A DNA stretch of 64,000 nt from Flavobacterium sp. UBA7680 (GCF_002482975.1 NZ_DLHA01000032.1:124001-188000); one strand, 5' to 3'; positions 9,049 to 19,752 are shown, counted from the stretch's first letter. Translations and numbers: made by a program. The notes: generated from the letters alone by a model not told the origin.

Positions 9049-9285
9049 AGTTTGTGTCACTAAACCCATGGTGACTTTGTTATACAAAAAAGCGTGGGTC
9101 TGAAGCCTTTATTTTGTATAGAAGCTTCCGACGGCTCACTCACAAACAAGTACAACAATACCCACGCCTAAGCATGAGCATCAGTCTTGTTTTTAGATGA
9201 GTGTTTGAATTGTCGGAATTCCTATACACCAAAAACAGCTAACGCCTTATATTTTCAATGTTGTAAAAGTAATAATTTACAACAA
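9049..9285. repeat. Folded noncoding block with several nested inverted repeats
   Basis: Inverted pairs visible are GTCAC/GTGAC (9056-9075), TATACAAAA/TTTTGTATA (9081-9120), GCGTGGGT/ACCCACGC (9092-9167), an imperfect TGTATAG..TTCCGAC pair with GTCGGAATTCCTATACA (about 9114-9228), and GTTGTAAA/TTTACAAC (9260-9283). No ORF is present. It separates the exported-protein gene from the IS1595-type transposase. It may be a MITE, a large recombination site or a structured RNA. I cannot decide among these. Confidence 0.55.
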
Positions 9286-9390
9286 ATTTCAAAGACTTGT
9301 AGGTGAAAAATTACCGCAGTACATTTATACAAGGGTTCTAAAAATAGAATTTAATTACACTAAAAATTTGTTTTTAATGTAAAATAGTTC

Positions 9391-9398
9391 TAAATTTG
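9391..9398 (+). promoter_or_regulatory. TAnnTTTG promoter element for the transposase
   Basis: TAAATTTG lies 22 bases upstream of the ATG at 9420. Its position rules out the TTG at 9396 as start codon, because that codon overlaps the element. Confidence 0.5.
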
Positions 9399-9419
9399 GT
9401 AAAAGAAAAACTAAAACCC

Positions 9420-10346
9420 ATGTTTAATACAAATTTTAAGTCAGTAATTGAAATCATAACAACGTTTTCAGATGAGCAGAAATGTATAGCTTATTTGGAG
9501 CAGATGCGTTGGGAAGATGGAGTTGTAAGCCCTTTCGATGAGAATTCAAAGGTTTATAAGTGTAAGGGTAATAAATATCGTTGCAAAAACACTGGGAAGT
9601 ACTTCAATGTTCGTACTAATACTTTATTTGACAATACTAAGGTTGAATTGCAAAAGTGGTTCTTAGCAATATATTTAGTTACAAGTCACAAAAAAGGCAT
9701 TAGCTCTGTACAGCTTGCAAAAGATATAAACGTAACTCAAAAAACATCTTGGTTTATGCTGATGAGAATTAGAGCTTGTTTTGGAATTGAGAATTACAAT
9801 GAATTAGAAGGTGTTGTGGAATGTGACGAATCATTCTACGGGGGCAAGAATATCAACAGGCACAAAGATAAAAAAGTAGAAAAGTGCCAAGGAAGGAGTT
9901 TTAAAGACAAAACTCCGATATTGGGAATGATGGAAAGAGGCGGTAAACTAAATTGTATTGTTGTAAATAACACGCAAAAAAGTTCGATACAGCCCTTAGT
10001 TAAAAGATTTGTTTCCAAAGACACTCATTTAATCACAGATGAGTGGCATGGATATACAGGTTTAAATAAGATTTATAAACATGATATTGTAAATCATGCC
10101 AAAAAAGAATATGTAAATCTTAATGACAGTTCAATACATTCAAACGGTATTGAAGGAACATGGAAAATAATGAAAAATTCTCTAAGAGATATGTATAACT
10201 TTGTTTCTAGAAAACATTTGCAATTATATGTTGATGAGCACGTATACAGATTCAATATGAGAAAACATGTAGAAAGTGATAAATTTAATTGGTTACTTTT
10301 TAATTCAGCAGTTAGAACAAAATATGTAAATTTGATAAATGAATAA
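9420..10346 (+). mobile_element. IS1595-family transposase
   Basis: A 308-residue transposase. The core motifs are VVECDESFYGG (first D), LITDEWHGYTG (second D) and SNGIEGTWKIMK, giving the DDNK-type catalytic set of IS1595 elements. The segment KGISSVQLAKDINVTQKT is typical of the family. The N-terminal zinc ribbon is reduced. The usual CPxC pair is replaced by VVSPFDEN, and the second pair retains only part of its cysteines (YRCKNTGKYF). I could not identify terminal inverted repeats or a target-site duplication. The start at 9420 follows from the promoter element. Confidence 0.9.
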
Positions 10347-10605
10347 AGAAGAAATTTTTAACAGGGCGGAAATACGCAAAATAGAGTTTGACGGAGAATG
10401 GTATTTTAGATTATCAGACTTAAAAGATATTCTAAATGAAGATTTATCCGAAGTAAAGACAATTGTTCTTCCTTTTATGATAGACGGAGAAAGAATAAAT
10501 ACAGAATGTGCTGATTATGAAAGCATAAAAAACGGACGTAAAAAAACAGACTTTGACAAGAAAATAATTCAAGCTCTGAATTTTAAGCCGGAAAGGAAAA
10601 AATAA
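10339..10605 (+). CDS. Passenger ORF co-translated with the transposase (88 aa)
   Basis: The start codon overlaps the transposase stop region by eight bases, so the two are translationally coupled. The protein contains IEFDGEWYFRLSDLKDIL, which resembles the first strand-helix of Bro-N/KilA-type antirepressor domains, though much shorter. That similarity is by eye and weak. It ends before a bidirectional terminator. It could be an accessory protein of the element or a domesticated regulator. Confidence 0.55.
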   Translation: MNKEEIFNRAEIRKIEFDGEWYFRLSDLKDILNEDLSEVKTIVLPFMIDGERINTECADYESIKNGRKKTDFDKKIIQALNFKPERKK

Positions 10606-10611
10606 ACAGTC

Positions 10612-10641
10612 AAGCCTTACTTTAAACAGTAGGGCTTTTTA
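10612..10641. terminator. Bidirectional terminator between the passenger ORF and the 79-aa ORF
   Basis: Arms AGCCTTAC and GTAGGGCT (one G-T pair) with an 8-base loop, followed by TTTTTATTT on the plus strand. It serves the plus-strand passenger ORF and possibly the convergent minus ORF. Confidence 0.7.
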
Positions 10642-10878
10642 TTTGATGTCTAAAAGCTCAAATAGTCCATTATCTAATTTTCTTTTCTGAGTTATTTGTT
10701 CTTCGTTATACTCTTCATCCGTTCTTATATACTTCTGTTCTACTATAAGATAATTCTCATGTACTTCTTTTATTTCAGCATAAAAAATATCTTCAAATTT
10801 AGGTAAAACGTAATTCACAAGAAATCTACGTTTTTGACCTATTAACTTTTCAAAAAACCTTAAACTCTTATACCTCAT
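10639..10878 (-). CDS. Small hypothetical protein (79 aa), uncertain
   Basis: No family recognised. The N-terminus is basic (MRYKSLRFFEKLIGQKRR) and the rest is charged and soluble. Its ATG lies directly back to back with the ATG of the divergent 86-aa ORF in the sequence CATATG. Both therefore cannot have ordinary upstream leaders, unless each is read from a promoter inside the other. One of the two may be spurious. Confidence 0.35.
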   Translation of the reverse strand: MRYKSLRFFEKLIGQKRRFLVNYVLPKFEDIFYAEIKEVHENYLIVEQKYIRTDEEYNEEQITQKRKLDNGLFELLDIK

Positions 10879-11139
10879 ATGATTACAATTAAAGAACTAA
10901 CAGAACAAGAGTACGAAAAAACTATGAATAAACCTACAGAATTAGTTTTCTTTTACCACCACAAAAATTTAGAAAAACAATTAATAGAAACTATTTATCT
11001 TCATTTTGCGGAAAACATTAAAGAAATGATAGAATATTTAAAAACAGTTTCTAAATTTAAATTTACTGATAAAGAATATATAATTTTACAAACTGAAAGT
11101 AAAAGTTTGACAATTTACTTTCCAGAAATGATTGAATAA
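10879..11139 (+). CDS. Small hypothetical protein (86 aa)
   Basis: No family recognised. It is an acidic, soluble, mostly helical protein with no signal peptide. The start codon touches that of the divergent 79-aa ORF (CATATG). Composition is slightly more protein-like than that of the minus ORF, so I favour this one if only one is real. It ends about 90 bases before the giant hybrid kinase gene and could sit on the same transcript. Confidence 0.45.
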   Translation: MITIKELTEQEYEKTMNKPTELVFFYHHKNLEKQLIETIYLHFAENIKEMIEYLKTVSKFKFTDKEYIILQTESKSLTIYFPEMIE

Positions 11140-11228
11140 TAATTTGTCCGCAAAAAAACTAGAAAATCAAAAATTCTGGTGTAAACTAATATATAATTAC
11201 CAAATATAAAATCTCCAAGCCGCCACTT

Positions 11229-14200
11229 ATGAAAAAAGCAAAACACACCGATAAAGCTCCAGAAAACGAGGTCTTGATCGCACTGCCAATCATAACAGAT
11301 GAAAAAAAGCCATCTGGAACCAAAGTAAAGAAAATCGAACCCGAAGAATCTATTCTTAACGATGCCGAATTTTTGAAGATTTTGCTGAAAGTTAAAAACG
11401 GAAACTTCTCGCAGCGTTTCCCAACCGATCAAAACGGAATAAAAAGATCCATTTGCGATACTTTAAACGAAATCATTGACCTGAACGAAAGAATGGTTTT
11501 TGAATTTCAAAAAGTTGGAAAAAGCATTGGTAAACAAGGAAAATTAAACAATCGCGTAGTTCTGGATGGCGCACGCGGTTCGTGGAGTTCCTGCGTTGAT
11601 TCTGTAAACACCTTGATTTCAGACTTGGTTCACCCAACAATTGAAATTGCGCACGTAATTACCTCGGTGGCAAAAGGGAATTTATCTCAGGAAATGCCAT
11701 TGTCAATTGAAGGAAACCCGCTTCAGGGAGAATTCCTCAGAATTGCAAAAGAGGTAAACGGAATGGTAAAACAGCTGAACCTTTTCTCGATGGAGGTTAC
11801 GCGTGTGGCACGTGAAGTTGGTACAGACGGAAAACTGGGAGGTCAGGCAAAAGTTCGTGGTGTGGGCGGTGTTTGGAAAGATTTGACCGATTCTGTAAAT
11901 AAAATGGCGAGTAACTTAACTGGTCAGGTACGTAATATTGCCGATGTAACAACAGCGGTAGCAAAAGGAGATTTATCTAAAAAAATTACCGTAGACGTAA
12001 AAGGAGAAATCTTAGAATTGAAAAATACCATCAATACGATGGTGGATCAGCTGAACTCTTTTTCTTCTGAGGTAACACGTGTGGCGCGTGAGGTTGGTAC
12101 AGAAGGAAAACTGGGCGGACAAGCGCAGGTAAAAGGTGTCGGTGGAACCTGGAAAGATTTAACGGATTCGGTAAACCAAATGGCATCGAATCTTACCGGA
12201 CAAGTACGTAATATCGCCGATGTAACAACCGCCGTAGCAAGAGGAGATTTATCTAAAAAAATTACCGTAGACGTAAAAGGAGAAATCTTAGAGTTGAAAG
12301 ATACCATTAATACGATGGTGGATCAGCTAAACTCCTTCTCTTCTGAGGTAACTCGTGTATCACGTGAAGTAGGTTCAGAAGGAAAACTGGGAGGTCAGGC
12401 AAAAGTACGAGGTGTGGGTGGAGTTTGGAAAGATTTGACCGATTCTGTAAACCAAATGGCCTCCAACTTAACCGGTCAGGTACGTAATATTGCTGAGGTA
12501 ACAACAGCCGTAGCAAAAGGAGATTTATCTAAAAAAATTACCGTAAACGTTGAGGGAGAAATTCTTGAACTAAAAAATACCATCAATACCATGGTGGATC
12601 AGCTAAACTCATTCGGTTCTGAGGTAACTCGTGTGGCGCGTGAGGTAGGTTCTGAAGGAAAACTGGGAGGTCAGGCAAAAGTAAAAGGTGTTGGTGGAAC
12701 GTGGAAAGATTTAACCGATTCTGTGAATCAAATGGCATCGAACTTAACCGGACAAGTACGTAATATTGCTGAGGTTACAACCGCTGTAGCAAATGGTGAC
12801 CTTTCTAAAAAAATTACGGCTGTAGCCGAAGGGGAAATCCTAGAGTTAAAGAAAACCATTAATACGATGGTAGATCAGCTGAACTCCTTCTCTTCAGAGG
12901 TTACGCGTGTGGCACTTGAAGTTGGTACCGAAGGAAAACTTGGAGGTCAGGCAAAAGTAAAAGGTGTCGGCGGAACATGGAAAGATTTGACCGATTCTGT
13001 TAACCAAATGGCATCCAACTTAACCGGACAAGTACGTAATATTGCCGAGGTAACAACAGCCGTAGCAAAAGGAGATTTATCCCGCCAAATTACCGTTGAT
13101 ACCAAAGGAGAAATCTTAGAGTTGAAAAATACCATTAATACTATGGTGGGTCAGCTGAACTCTTTCGCCTCAGAGGTGACCCGTGTGGCGCGTGAGGTTG
13201 GTACCGAAGGAAAACTGGGAGGACAAGCGCAGGTAGAAGGTGTCGGCGGAACTTGGAAAGATTTAACGGATTCCGTAAACCAAATGGCATCCAACTTAAC
13301 CGGACAAGTACGTAATATCGCCGAAGTAACAACAGCCGTAGCAAAAGGAGATTTATCGCTCCAAATTACGGTTGACGTAAAAGGAGAAATCTTAGAGTTA
13401 AAAAATACAATTAATACCATGGTGGATCAGCTTCGAGGCTTTGCATCGGAGGTAACAAGGGTTTCACGAGAAGTAGGTACAGAAGGAAAACTGGGAGGAC
13501 AAGCCAACGTTCCCGGAGTTGCAGGAACATGGAAAGATTTAACAGACTCTGTTAATCAAATGGCAGGAAACCTTACCGCACAGGTACGTAATATTGCCGA
13601 TGTGGCGATTGCCGTGGCAAATGGAGATATGTCCCGAAAAATTACCGTTGACGTTCGCGGGGAAATTCTGCAATTAAAAGAAACCCTGAATACAATGGTG
13701 GATCAGCTTCGTGAGTTTGCCTCTGAGGTAACTCGTGTGGCGCGTGAGGTGGGTACCGAAGGAAAACTGGGAGGACAAGCAAACGTTCCCGGAGTTGCCG
13801 GAACCTGGAAGGATTTAACAGATTCTGTTAATCAAATGGCGGGTAACTTAACGACACAAGTACGTAATATTGCTGAGGTTACGATTGCCGTAGCAAACGG
13901 AGATATGTCGAAAAAAATTACGGCCGACGTTCGTGGGGAAATTCTGCAATTAAAGGAAACCGTTAATACCATGGTGGATCAGCTTCGTGCCTTTGCCTCT
14001 GAGGTAACTCGTGTGGCGCGTGAGGTGGGTACCGACGGTAAACTGGGCGGACAAGCATTCGTTCCCGGAGTTGCCGGAACCTGGAAAGATTTAACGGATT
14101 CCGTTAACCAAATGGCATCGAACTTAACCGGACAAGTACGTAATATTGCCGATGTAACCAAAGCCGTTGCAAATGGTGATCTTTCCAAACAAATTACCGT

Positions 14201-17200
14201 TGACGTAAAAGGAGAAATCCTCGATTTGAAAAACACCTTCAATACGATGGTGGAACAGTTAAATTCATTTGCTTCTGAGGTTACGCGTGTGGCGCGTGAG
14301 GTTGGTACCGAAGGAAAACTGGGCGGACAATCCCAAGTAAAAGGTGTTGCCGGAACTTGGAAAGATTTAACAGACTCGGTTAATGTAATGGCATCCAACT
14401 TAACGGGTCAGGTTCGTGGAATCGCAAAAGTGGTAACATCTGTAGCAAAAGGAAACTTAAAACAAAAATTATCTATTGATGCAAAAGGTGAAGTAGCACA
14501 GCTTACTGATACTATTAATGAGATGATTGACACTCTCGCCACTTTCTCAGATCAGGTAACAACAGTTGCCCGTGAAGTGGGTGCCGAAGGAAAATTGGGA
14601 GGGCAGGCAAATGTTCCCGGAGCTTCTGGAACGTGGAAAAACTTAACTGAAAACGTAAACCAGTTAGCGGCGAATCTTACCACACAGGTACGTGCTATTT
14701 CTGAAGTAGCATCGGCGGTAACGCAGGGAGATTTAACCCGAACAATTGGTGTTGAAGCAAAAGGTGAAGTCGAAGCGCTTAAGGATACTATCAACCAAAT
14801 GATTTCAAACTTAAAAGCAACTACTTTACGTAATCAGGAACAAGACTGGCTGAAATCGAATTTAGCTAAGTTTACGCAAATGCTTCAAGGGCAAAAAGAG
14901 CTTAATTCTGTAACGATGAAAATCCTTTCAGAGCTTGCTGCCGTAGTTACAGCGCAACACGGACTTTTCTATATTCTGGAAGAAGGCGAACAATTCATGG
15001 ATTCTAAACTGAATTTAATTGCCTCATACGCATACATCAAACGAAAAAATTCGCCTACCTCCTACGCTATGGGCGAAGGACTTATAGGTCAGGTTGCTAT
15101 TGAAAAGGAAAGAATTATTTTAAGCAATGTTCCAAAAGATTATATCAGAATCAATTCTGGTTTAGGAGATGCCAAGCCAAAAGACGTAATTATTCTTCCC
15201 GTTTTATTTGAAGGAAGACTTAAAGCTGTTATTGAATTGGCTTCACTTGATACCTTTAGTCAGACACACTTAGATTTCCTTGAAGGATTAACAGAAAGTA
15301 TTGGAATTGTATTGAATACTATCGAATCAAATTCAAGAACTGAGGAATTATTGGTACAATCACAATCATTAGCAAGCGAGCTGAAAAGTCAACAGGAAGT
15401 ATTGAAAAATACGAACGAAGAACTGGAAGAAAAAGCAATTCTATTAGCCAATCAAAAAGAAGAAGTGGAACTCAAAAATCAGGAAGTTGAGGTTGCCCGT
15501 AAAGCTTTGGAAGAAAAAGCAGATCAGCTTACTTTGACTTCAAAATATAAATCAGAGTTCCTGGCGAATATGTCGCACGAGTTAAGAACGCCATTAAACA
15601 GTTTGCAGATTCTCGCCAACGAATTAATCGCGAACCGCGACGGGAATTTATCCGAAAAACAAATTCAGTTTGCCAAAACAATCAACTCTTGCGGAGATGA
15701 CTTAATTCAGTTAATTAATGATATTCTGGATCTTTCTAAAATTGAATCCGGTTATATTTCTGTGGATTACAATCCAATTAGTTTTGCAGAAATCAGCCGA
15801 TTTGTGGAATCCACCTTCAACCCTATTTCTCAGGCGAAACATCTTAATTTTGAAATTATGATGGATCGTAATCTTCCTGAAGTTATGGAAACCGATTCGC
15901 AAAGATTGAATCAGATTTTGAAAAACCTACTTTCGAATTCATTCAAGTTTACTGAAAAAGGCGGCGTAAGATTAAACATTTATAAAGCAGATAATAATTG
16001 GAAAACCAAAAACGCAAGTCTGGAAAATGCAGAAGCCGTTGTTGCTTTTGAAATTTCAGACACCGGAATTGGAATCTCCAAAGAAAAACAAAACATCATT
16101 TTTGAAGCTTTCCAACAAGCAGAAGGATCTACAAGCCGTAAATATGGAGGAACCGGTTTAGGATTATCCATCAGCCGCGGACTTTCTGATTTATTAGGCG
16201 GAAGCATCGAACTGGAAAGTGATACCAACATTGGAAGTAAATTTACCTTGTTTTTGCCTTTAAAATTTGTTCATATTCCAGAATTGGAAGACATTAATGT
16301 AAATGAAGAAACAAACGTTATTCACGCCGGAAAAAGCCGTTTAAAATCACTCCCGTCTGCAAGTTTCAAAAAATCAGACATGGATTTATATTTTGTAGAT
16401 GAAGTTGGCGACGACCGAACCGACATCAAACCAAATGACAAAATTCTTTTAATTGCCGAAGACAATATCACCTTTGCTAAAATATTACTAGAAAGAGCAC
16501 ATCAGCATGGTATAAAAGCGATTGTAACGACTCGCGGAAATGATGTTGTAGATTATATCAATCAATTTCAGCCGCACGCTATTACAATGGATTTAAACAT
16601 GCCGGACACCAGCGGCTGGAAAATTCTCGACCGATTAAAAACAGATTTCACGCTTCGTCATATTCCGGTTTATATTATTTCGGGAGAAGATGAAAGAAAC
16701 AAAGGTTTAAAACGCGGTGCGAGAAACTTTTTCCTTAAACCGGTCAAAAACGAATTATTGACTTATCTTTTCAATGATATTCAGGATTTTAAAGACAAGA
16801 AAGAAAAAAATCTTCTTGTAGTGGATGATAATGAATTTGAACTGGAACGAATTGTCGAAGCTGTTGAAGGCGAAGACATTTCGGTATCAACTGCTTTAAC
16901 GGCAAAAGATGCTGTAAAACTGATACAGGAAAAATCATTTGACTGTATCATATTAGACTTAATACTTCCAGATGCCGATGGTTTAGATTTAATAAGCGAT
17001 CTGGAAAACAACATCAGCGGACAAGAAACTGCCATAATTGTACATTCTGCGGGTGATGTTAATAAAAAACAACGTGCTAAACTCAGCCGTTTTGCACACA
17101 GTATTATTACAAAAAGTGCCGTATCAATCGATGAATTAGTAGATCAGACTGCTCTGTTTATGCATCGCGTACATAAAGATCTGCCGGAAAGCATGAAAGA

Positions 17201-17606
17201 CAGAATTGAAACATATTATTTAAAAGAAGATGTTTTAATCAATAAAAAAGTGCTTTTGGTAGATGATGATGTTCGAAATTTATTTGCGCTTACAACTGCT
17301 TTAGAGCGTTTTGGTTTAGATGTTATCAGCGCAGAAAGCGGTCACGAAGCCATTGATATTTTGAGCCAGAATTTAAAAATTGATATTGTTTTAATGGATA
17401 TCATGATGCCGGAATTAGACGGTTATGAAACCATGAAAATCATTAGAAAAAATATAAAACATAAAGACCTGACTATTATTGCTGTAACAGCAAAAGCAAT
17501 GAAAGGCGACAGACAGCGCTGTATCGAGTCCGGCGCATCAGATTACATTACAAAACCGGTAAATGTTGAACAATTATCCTCTTTAATGAGAGTGTGGTTA
17601 AAATAA
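11229..17606 (+). CDS. Giant soluble poly-HAMP hybrid histidine kinase with three receivers
   Basis: A 2125-residue hybrid kinase without any membrane segment. After a divergent HAMP-like N-terminus (to residue 182) come eleven 92-residue units (183-1194) of the Nik1-type poly-HAMP kind, then a GAF domain (about 1225-1365) and a coiled coil (1370-1440). HisKA has H1450 in [11 protein letters not shown]. The ATPase spans about 1550-1680. Three receivers carry D1788, D1910 and D2057. The layout resembles soluble group III osmosensing kinases, but with more repeats than the usual handful. A REC-kinase gene follows after 10 bases. The signal is unknown. Confidence 0.92.
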   Translation: MKKAKHTDKAPENEVLIALPIITDEKKPSGTKVKKIEPEESILNDAEFLKILLKVKNGNFSQRFPTDQNGIKRSICDTLNEIIDLNERMVFEFQKVGKSIGKQGKLNNRVVLDGARGSWSSCVDSVNTLISDLVHPTIEIAHVITSVAKGNLSQEMPLSIEGNPLQGEFLRIAKEVNGMVKQLNLFSMEVTRVAREVGTDGKLGGQAKVRGVGGVWKDLTDSVNKMASNLTGQVRNIADVTTAVAKGDLSKKITVDVKGEILELKNTINTMVDQLNSFSSEVTRVAREVGTEGKLGGQAQVKGVGGTWKDLTDSVNQMASNLTGQVRNIADVTTAVARGDLSKKITVDVKGEILELKDTINTMVDQLNSFSSEVTRVSREVGSEGKLGGQAKVRGVGGVWKDLTDSVNQMASNLTGQVRNIAEVTTAVAKGDLSKKITVNVEGEILELKNTINTMVDQLNSFGSEVTRVAREVGSEGKLGGQAKVKGVGGTWKDLTDSVNQMASNLTGQVRNIAEVTTAVANGDLSKKITAVAEGEILELKKTINTMVDQLNSFSSEVTRVALEVGTEGKLGGQAKVKGVGGTWKDLTDSVNQMASNLTGQVRNIAEVTTAVAKGDLSRQITVDTKGEILELKNTINTMVGQLNSFASEVTRVAREVGTEGKLGGQAQVEGVGGTWKDLTDSVNQMASNLTGQVRNIAEVTTAVAKGDLSLQITVDVKGEILELKNTINTMVDQLRGFASEVTRVSREVGTEGKLGGQANVPGVAGTWKDLTDSVNQMAGNLTAQVRNIADVAIAVANGDMSRKITVDVRGEILQLKETLNTMVDQLREFASEVTRVAREVGTEGKLGGQANVPGVAGTWKDLTDSVNQMAGNLTTQVRNIAEVTIAVANGDMSKKITADVRGEILQLKETVNTMVDQLRAFASEVTRVAREVGTDGKLGGQAFVPGVAGTWKDLTDSVNQMASNLTGQVRNIADVTKAVANGDLSKQITVDVKGEILDLKNTFNTMVEQLNSFASEVTRVAREVGTEGKLGGQSQVKGVAGTWKDLTDSVNVMASNLTGQVRGIAKVVTSVAKGNLKQKLSIDAKGEVAQLTDTINEMIDTLATFSDQVTTVAREVGAEGKLGGQANVPGASGTWKNLTENVNQLAANLTTQVRAISEVASAVTQGDLTRTIGVEAKGEVEALKDTINQMISNLKATTLRNQEQDWLKSNLAKFTQMLQGQKELNSVTMKILSELAAVVTAQHGLFYILEEGEQFMDSKLNLIASYAYIKRKNSPTSYAMGEGLIGQVAIEKERIILSNVPKDYIRINSGLGDAKPKDVIILPVLFEGRLKAVIELASLDTFSQTHLDFLEGLTESIGIVLNTIESNSRTEELLVQSQSLASELKSQQEVLKNTNEELEEKAILLANQKEEVELKNQEVEVARKALEEKADQLTLTSKYKSEFLANMSHELRTPLNSLQILANELIANRDGNLSEKQIQFAKTINSCGDDLIQLINDILDLSKIESGYISVDYNPISFAEISRFVESTFNPISQAKHLNFEIMMDRNLPEVMETDSQRLNQILKNLLSNSFKFTEKGGVRLNIYKADNNWKTKNASLENAEAVVAFEISDTGIGISKEKQNIIFEAFQQAEGSTSRKYGGTGLGLSISRGLSDLLGGSIELESDTNIGSKFTLFLPLKFVHIPELEDINVNEETNVIHAGKSRLKSLPSASFKKSDMDLYFVDEVGDDRTDIKPNDKILLIAEDNITFAKILLERAHQHGIKAIVTTRGNDVVDYINQFQPHAITMDLNMPDTSGWKILDRLKTDFTLRHIPVYIISGEDERNKGLKRGARNFFLKPVKNELLTYLFNDIQDFKDKKEKNLLVVDDNEFELERIVEAVEGEDISVSTALTAKDAVKLIQEKSFDCIILDLILPDADGLDLISDLENNISGQETAIIVHSAGDVNKKQRAKLSRFAHSIITKSAVSIDELVDQTALFMHRVHKDLPESMKDRIETYYLKEDVLINKKVLLVDDDVRNLFALTTALERFGLDVISAESGHEAIDILSQNLKIDIVLMDIMMPELDGYETMKIIRKNIKHKDLTIIAVTAKAMKGDRQRCIESGASDYITKPVNVEQLSSLMRVWLK
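11775..14810 (+). repeat. Eleven in-frame 276-bp tandem repeats (poly-HAMP array)
   Basis: Units start at 11775, 12051, 12327, 12603, 12879, 13155, 13431, 13707, 13983, 14259 and 14535, exactly 276 bases apart. Each encodes a version of [18 protein letters not shown] and [16 protein letters not shown]. Units 1-6 are nearly identical in protein. Units 7-9 share a [10 protein letters not shown] variant. Units 10-11 are more diverged. The similarity also holds at DNA level, so unit-number changes by recombination are plausible. Confidence 0.95.
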
Positions 17607-17616
17607 TTCCCCTATT

Positions 17617-18861
17617 ATGAAAAGCCAAAACCCCATAGAAGAACATCCGGTTAAAATATTAATTGTCGATGACAAGAAGGAAAACCTACTTTCGCTTCAG
17701 GTCATACTTGCAGATCAGGGATATGAGTTTGTAGAAGCAACTTCTGGGAAAGATGCGCTGCGAATTCTCCTTAAAAATCAGGATTTTGCCATTATGCTTA
17801 TGGATGTGCAGATGCCGCTTATGGATGGTTTCGAAACTGCCGAACTCATTCGCCAAAGCGACAAGCTTAAACACGTTCCTATCATTTTCTTGACGGCCAA
17901 TATGAACACTACAGATTATATCTTTAAAGGATATCAGTCTGGAGCTGTTGATTATATGATTAAACCTTTGTCTGCAGAAATCCTTCAGGCAAAAGTGATG
18001 GTTTTTACAGAATTGTATAAGAAAAACAGAGAGCTACGCATAAAAGAAGAAGAAGCAACTGCGCTAAATGCCAAAATCACGAAAGCAAATGAAGAATTGG
18101 CTGCGCAATATATTGCCATAGAAAAATATGCAACTGAGCTAAAAAAGAAAAATACGGAACTTGATGCTTTTACACATATTTCAAGTCATGATTTACAGGA
18201 ACCGCTGCGTAAAATTCAAACTTTTTCAAACATCATTCTGGCAAAAGAATATCCAAATTTAAGTCCGGACGGACAGGCAAAATTTGAGCGCATTTTATAT
18301 TCCACCAACCGAATGCGGGAATTAATCAACGATTTATTGACTTTTTCCCGAACGAATATTACAGATCGTATTTATGAAAACACGGATCTTAATATCATTA
18401 TTGAAGATGTAAAAGAAGCACTTCGGGAAAATATTAAGGAAAAAAATGCTTCGATTATTACAGACCTTCACGGCAAAATAAATATCATTCCGTTTTTATT
18501 TATTCAGCTTATCGAAAATCTGGTAAACAATGCCCTGAAGTTTTCTCAAAAGGAAATTCCGCTTCAAATCGAAATCAAAAGCCGAATTGTTAGTGGTGAA
18601 GAATTACAAAATGATAAATTATCAGCATCAGAAAACTATTGTCATATAAGTTTTAAAGACAACGGAATTGGTTTTGAACCTGAACACAGCGAAAAAATAT
18701 TCGGTGTTTTTCAACGCTTACACAGCCGCGATATTTACGACGGAACGGGAATTGGCCTTGCCATCGTAAAAAAGATTGTCGAAAACCATAATGGTATTAT
18801 TAGCGCAACGGCAAAACCTATGGAAGGTGCAACGTTTAATATTTATATTCCACAAAAATAA
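17617..18861 (+). CDS. Receiver-histidine kinase (REC-HisKA-HATPase)
   Basis: A 414-residue cytoplasmic protein with a receiver at residues 10-130 (D63 in MLMDVQMPLMDG), a coiled-coil linker to about 180, HisKA with H191 in SSHDLQEPLRK, and an ATPase domain with DNGIGFE and GTGIGLAIVKK. The receiver at the N-terminus probably controls its own kinase domain after phosphotransfer from a partner. It starts 10 bases after the poly-HAMP kinase, so the two likely form one phosphorelay. No DNA-binding output is encoded alongside. Confidence 0.9.
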   Translation: MKSQNPIEEHPVKILIVDDKKENLLSLQVILADQGYEFVEATSGKDALRILLKNQDFAIMLMDVQMPLMDGFETAELIRQSDKLKHVPIIFLTANMNTTDYIFKGYQSGAVDYMIKPLSAEILQAKVMVFTELYKKNRELRIKEEEATALNAKITKANEELAAQYIAIEKYATELKKKNTELDAFTHISSHDLQEPLRKIQTFSNIILAKEYPNLSPDGQAKFERILYSTNRMRELINDLLTFSRTNITDRIYENTDLNIIIEDVKEALRENIKEKNASIITDLHGKINIIPFLFIQLIENLVNNALKFSQKEIPLQIEIKSRIVSGEELQNDKLSASENYCHISFKDNGIGFEPEHSEKIFGVFQRLHSRDIYDGTGIGLAIVKKIVENHNGIISATAKPMEGATFNIYIPQK

Positions 18862-19034
18862 CCGGATTAAAATCCGGTCTACAATATAAACTGGATTGAA
18901 ATCCAGCCATACAATATAAATCGAGCCTTCGGCTCTTTATTTTGATGCCGAAAAATTATAGATCGCATTAACACCCAGAATGTAAAATCCCGAAGGGATG
19001 ATTTATATTGTAGGGCCGGATTTCAATCCGGTTT
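18860..19034. repeat. Composite palindromic repeat with about 30-base inverted ends
   Basis: The left end reads ACCGGATTAAAATCCGG, then CTACAATATAAA. The right end reads TTTATATTGTAG, then GGCCGGATTTCAATCCGG, so the outer 30 bases form inverted arms. Inside are a further ATCCAG-type palindrome and a GAGCC-TTCG-GGCTC hairpin with TTTATTTT that could act as terminator. Two further degraded CCGGTTTAAT motifs continue to about 19130. No gene lies in 18862-19185. Confidence 0.65.
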
Positions 19035-19148
19035 AACGATATATTTGATTTCAATCCGGTTTAATTTCATTGTAACGCTGGATTTAAATGCGGTTTAATT
19101 TAAATCTCCATCCGGTTTAATTTCAATCTAATTAAAATCCCACCCTTT

Positions 19149-19177
19149 TTGATCATCGAAAAATTTAAATATCTTTG
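19149..19177 (+). promoter_or_regulatory. Promoter of the Crp/Fnr gene
   Basis: TTG at 19149-19151, an 18-base spacer, then TATCTTTG at 19170-19177. The start codon lies 8 bases after the -7 element, so the mRNA would be almost leaderless. Confidence 0.5.
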
Positions 19178-19185
19178 ACCATAAC

Positions 19186-19749
19186 ATGCAGGAAAAACTT
19201 CGGGAACATATCGAAAAAATAATAAAGCTGACAGATGAAGAATTTTCATTTATCAGTCAGCATTTTATCACCAAAAAATTCAAAAAGCACCAATTTTTAA
19301 TTCAGGAAGGAGATGATGTAAAATATGCTTATTTTATAATTTCCGGACTTTTAAAATTGGTTTACACTGATGAATCTCTAAAACAACATATTGCTTCCTT
19401 TGCTATGGAAGACTGGTGGGAAAGCGATTATTATGCTTTTTTCACTCAAACAAAAGCGACAATGTCTTTAGAATGTTTGGAAGATACCGAAGTGCTTTGT
19501 TTTACTTTGGAAGATTATAAAGACTTATGTGATAATTCCCCTAAAATGCTGCGCTTTTTACTGGAGAAAGCCAACTTTGGTTTCCTTGCCTCACAGCGTC
19601 GTATTATTTCCTGGATGACTTCTAACCCAAAAGAACGTTACGAACAACTTTTAAAACAATATCCAACCCTTTTTCAGCGCGTTCCTAAAAGCCTTATTGC
19701 TTCCTATCTTGGTGTTTCGCGCGAAACCTTAAGCCGTTTATCTTCGTAA
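19186..19749 (+). CDS. Crp/Fnr-family transcriptional regulator
   Basis: A 187-residue protein with a cyclic-nucleotide-binding-like beta barrel (residues 10-125) and a C-terminal helix-turn-helix, whose recognition part is SLIASYLGVSRETLSRL. The cAMP contact residues of true Crp are not evident, and no Fnr-type cysteine set is seen. The ligand is therefore unknown, as for most Bacteroidota members. It is paralogous to the gene at 60043. A palindrome just downstream, before the RidA gene, may be its operator. Confidence 0.88.
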   Translation: MQEKLREHIEKIIKLTDEEFSFISQHFITKKFKKHQFLIQEGDDVKYAYFIISGLLKLVYTDESLKQHIASFAMEDWWESDYYAFFTQTKATMSLECLEDTEVLCFTLEDYKDLCDNSPKMLRFLLEKANFGFLASQRRIISWMTSNPKERYEQLLKQYPTLFQRVPKSLIASYLGVSRETLSRLSS

Positions 19750-19752
19750 ATG

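Noticed and set aside
9079..9246. Integron attC site
   Set aside because: The GTTATAC and GCTAACGCC boxes are in the wrong relative orientation and only partly fit the consensus. No integrase or cassette array was seen. Left as an open question in the findings.
12047..14398. Long antisense ORFs across the poly-HAMP repeats
   Set aside because: They repeat with the 276-bp period and are mirror frames of the coding repeats, with serine/proline-rich low-complexity translation.
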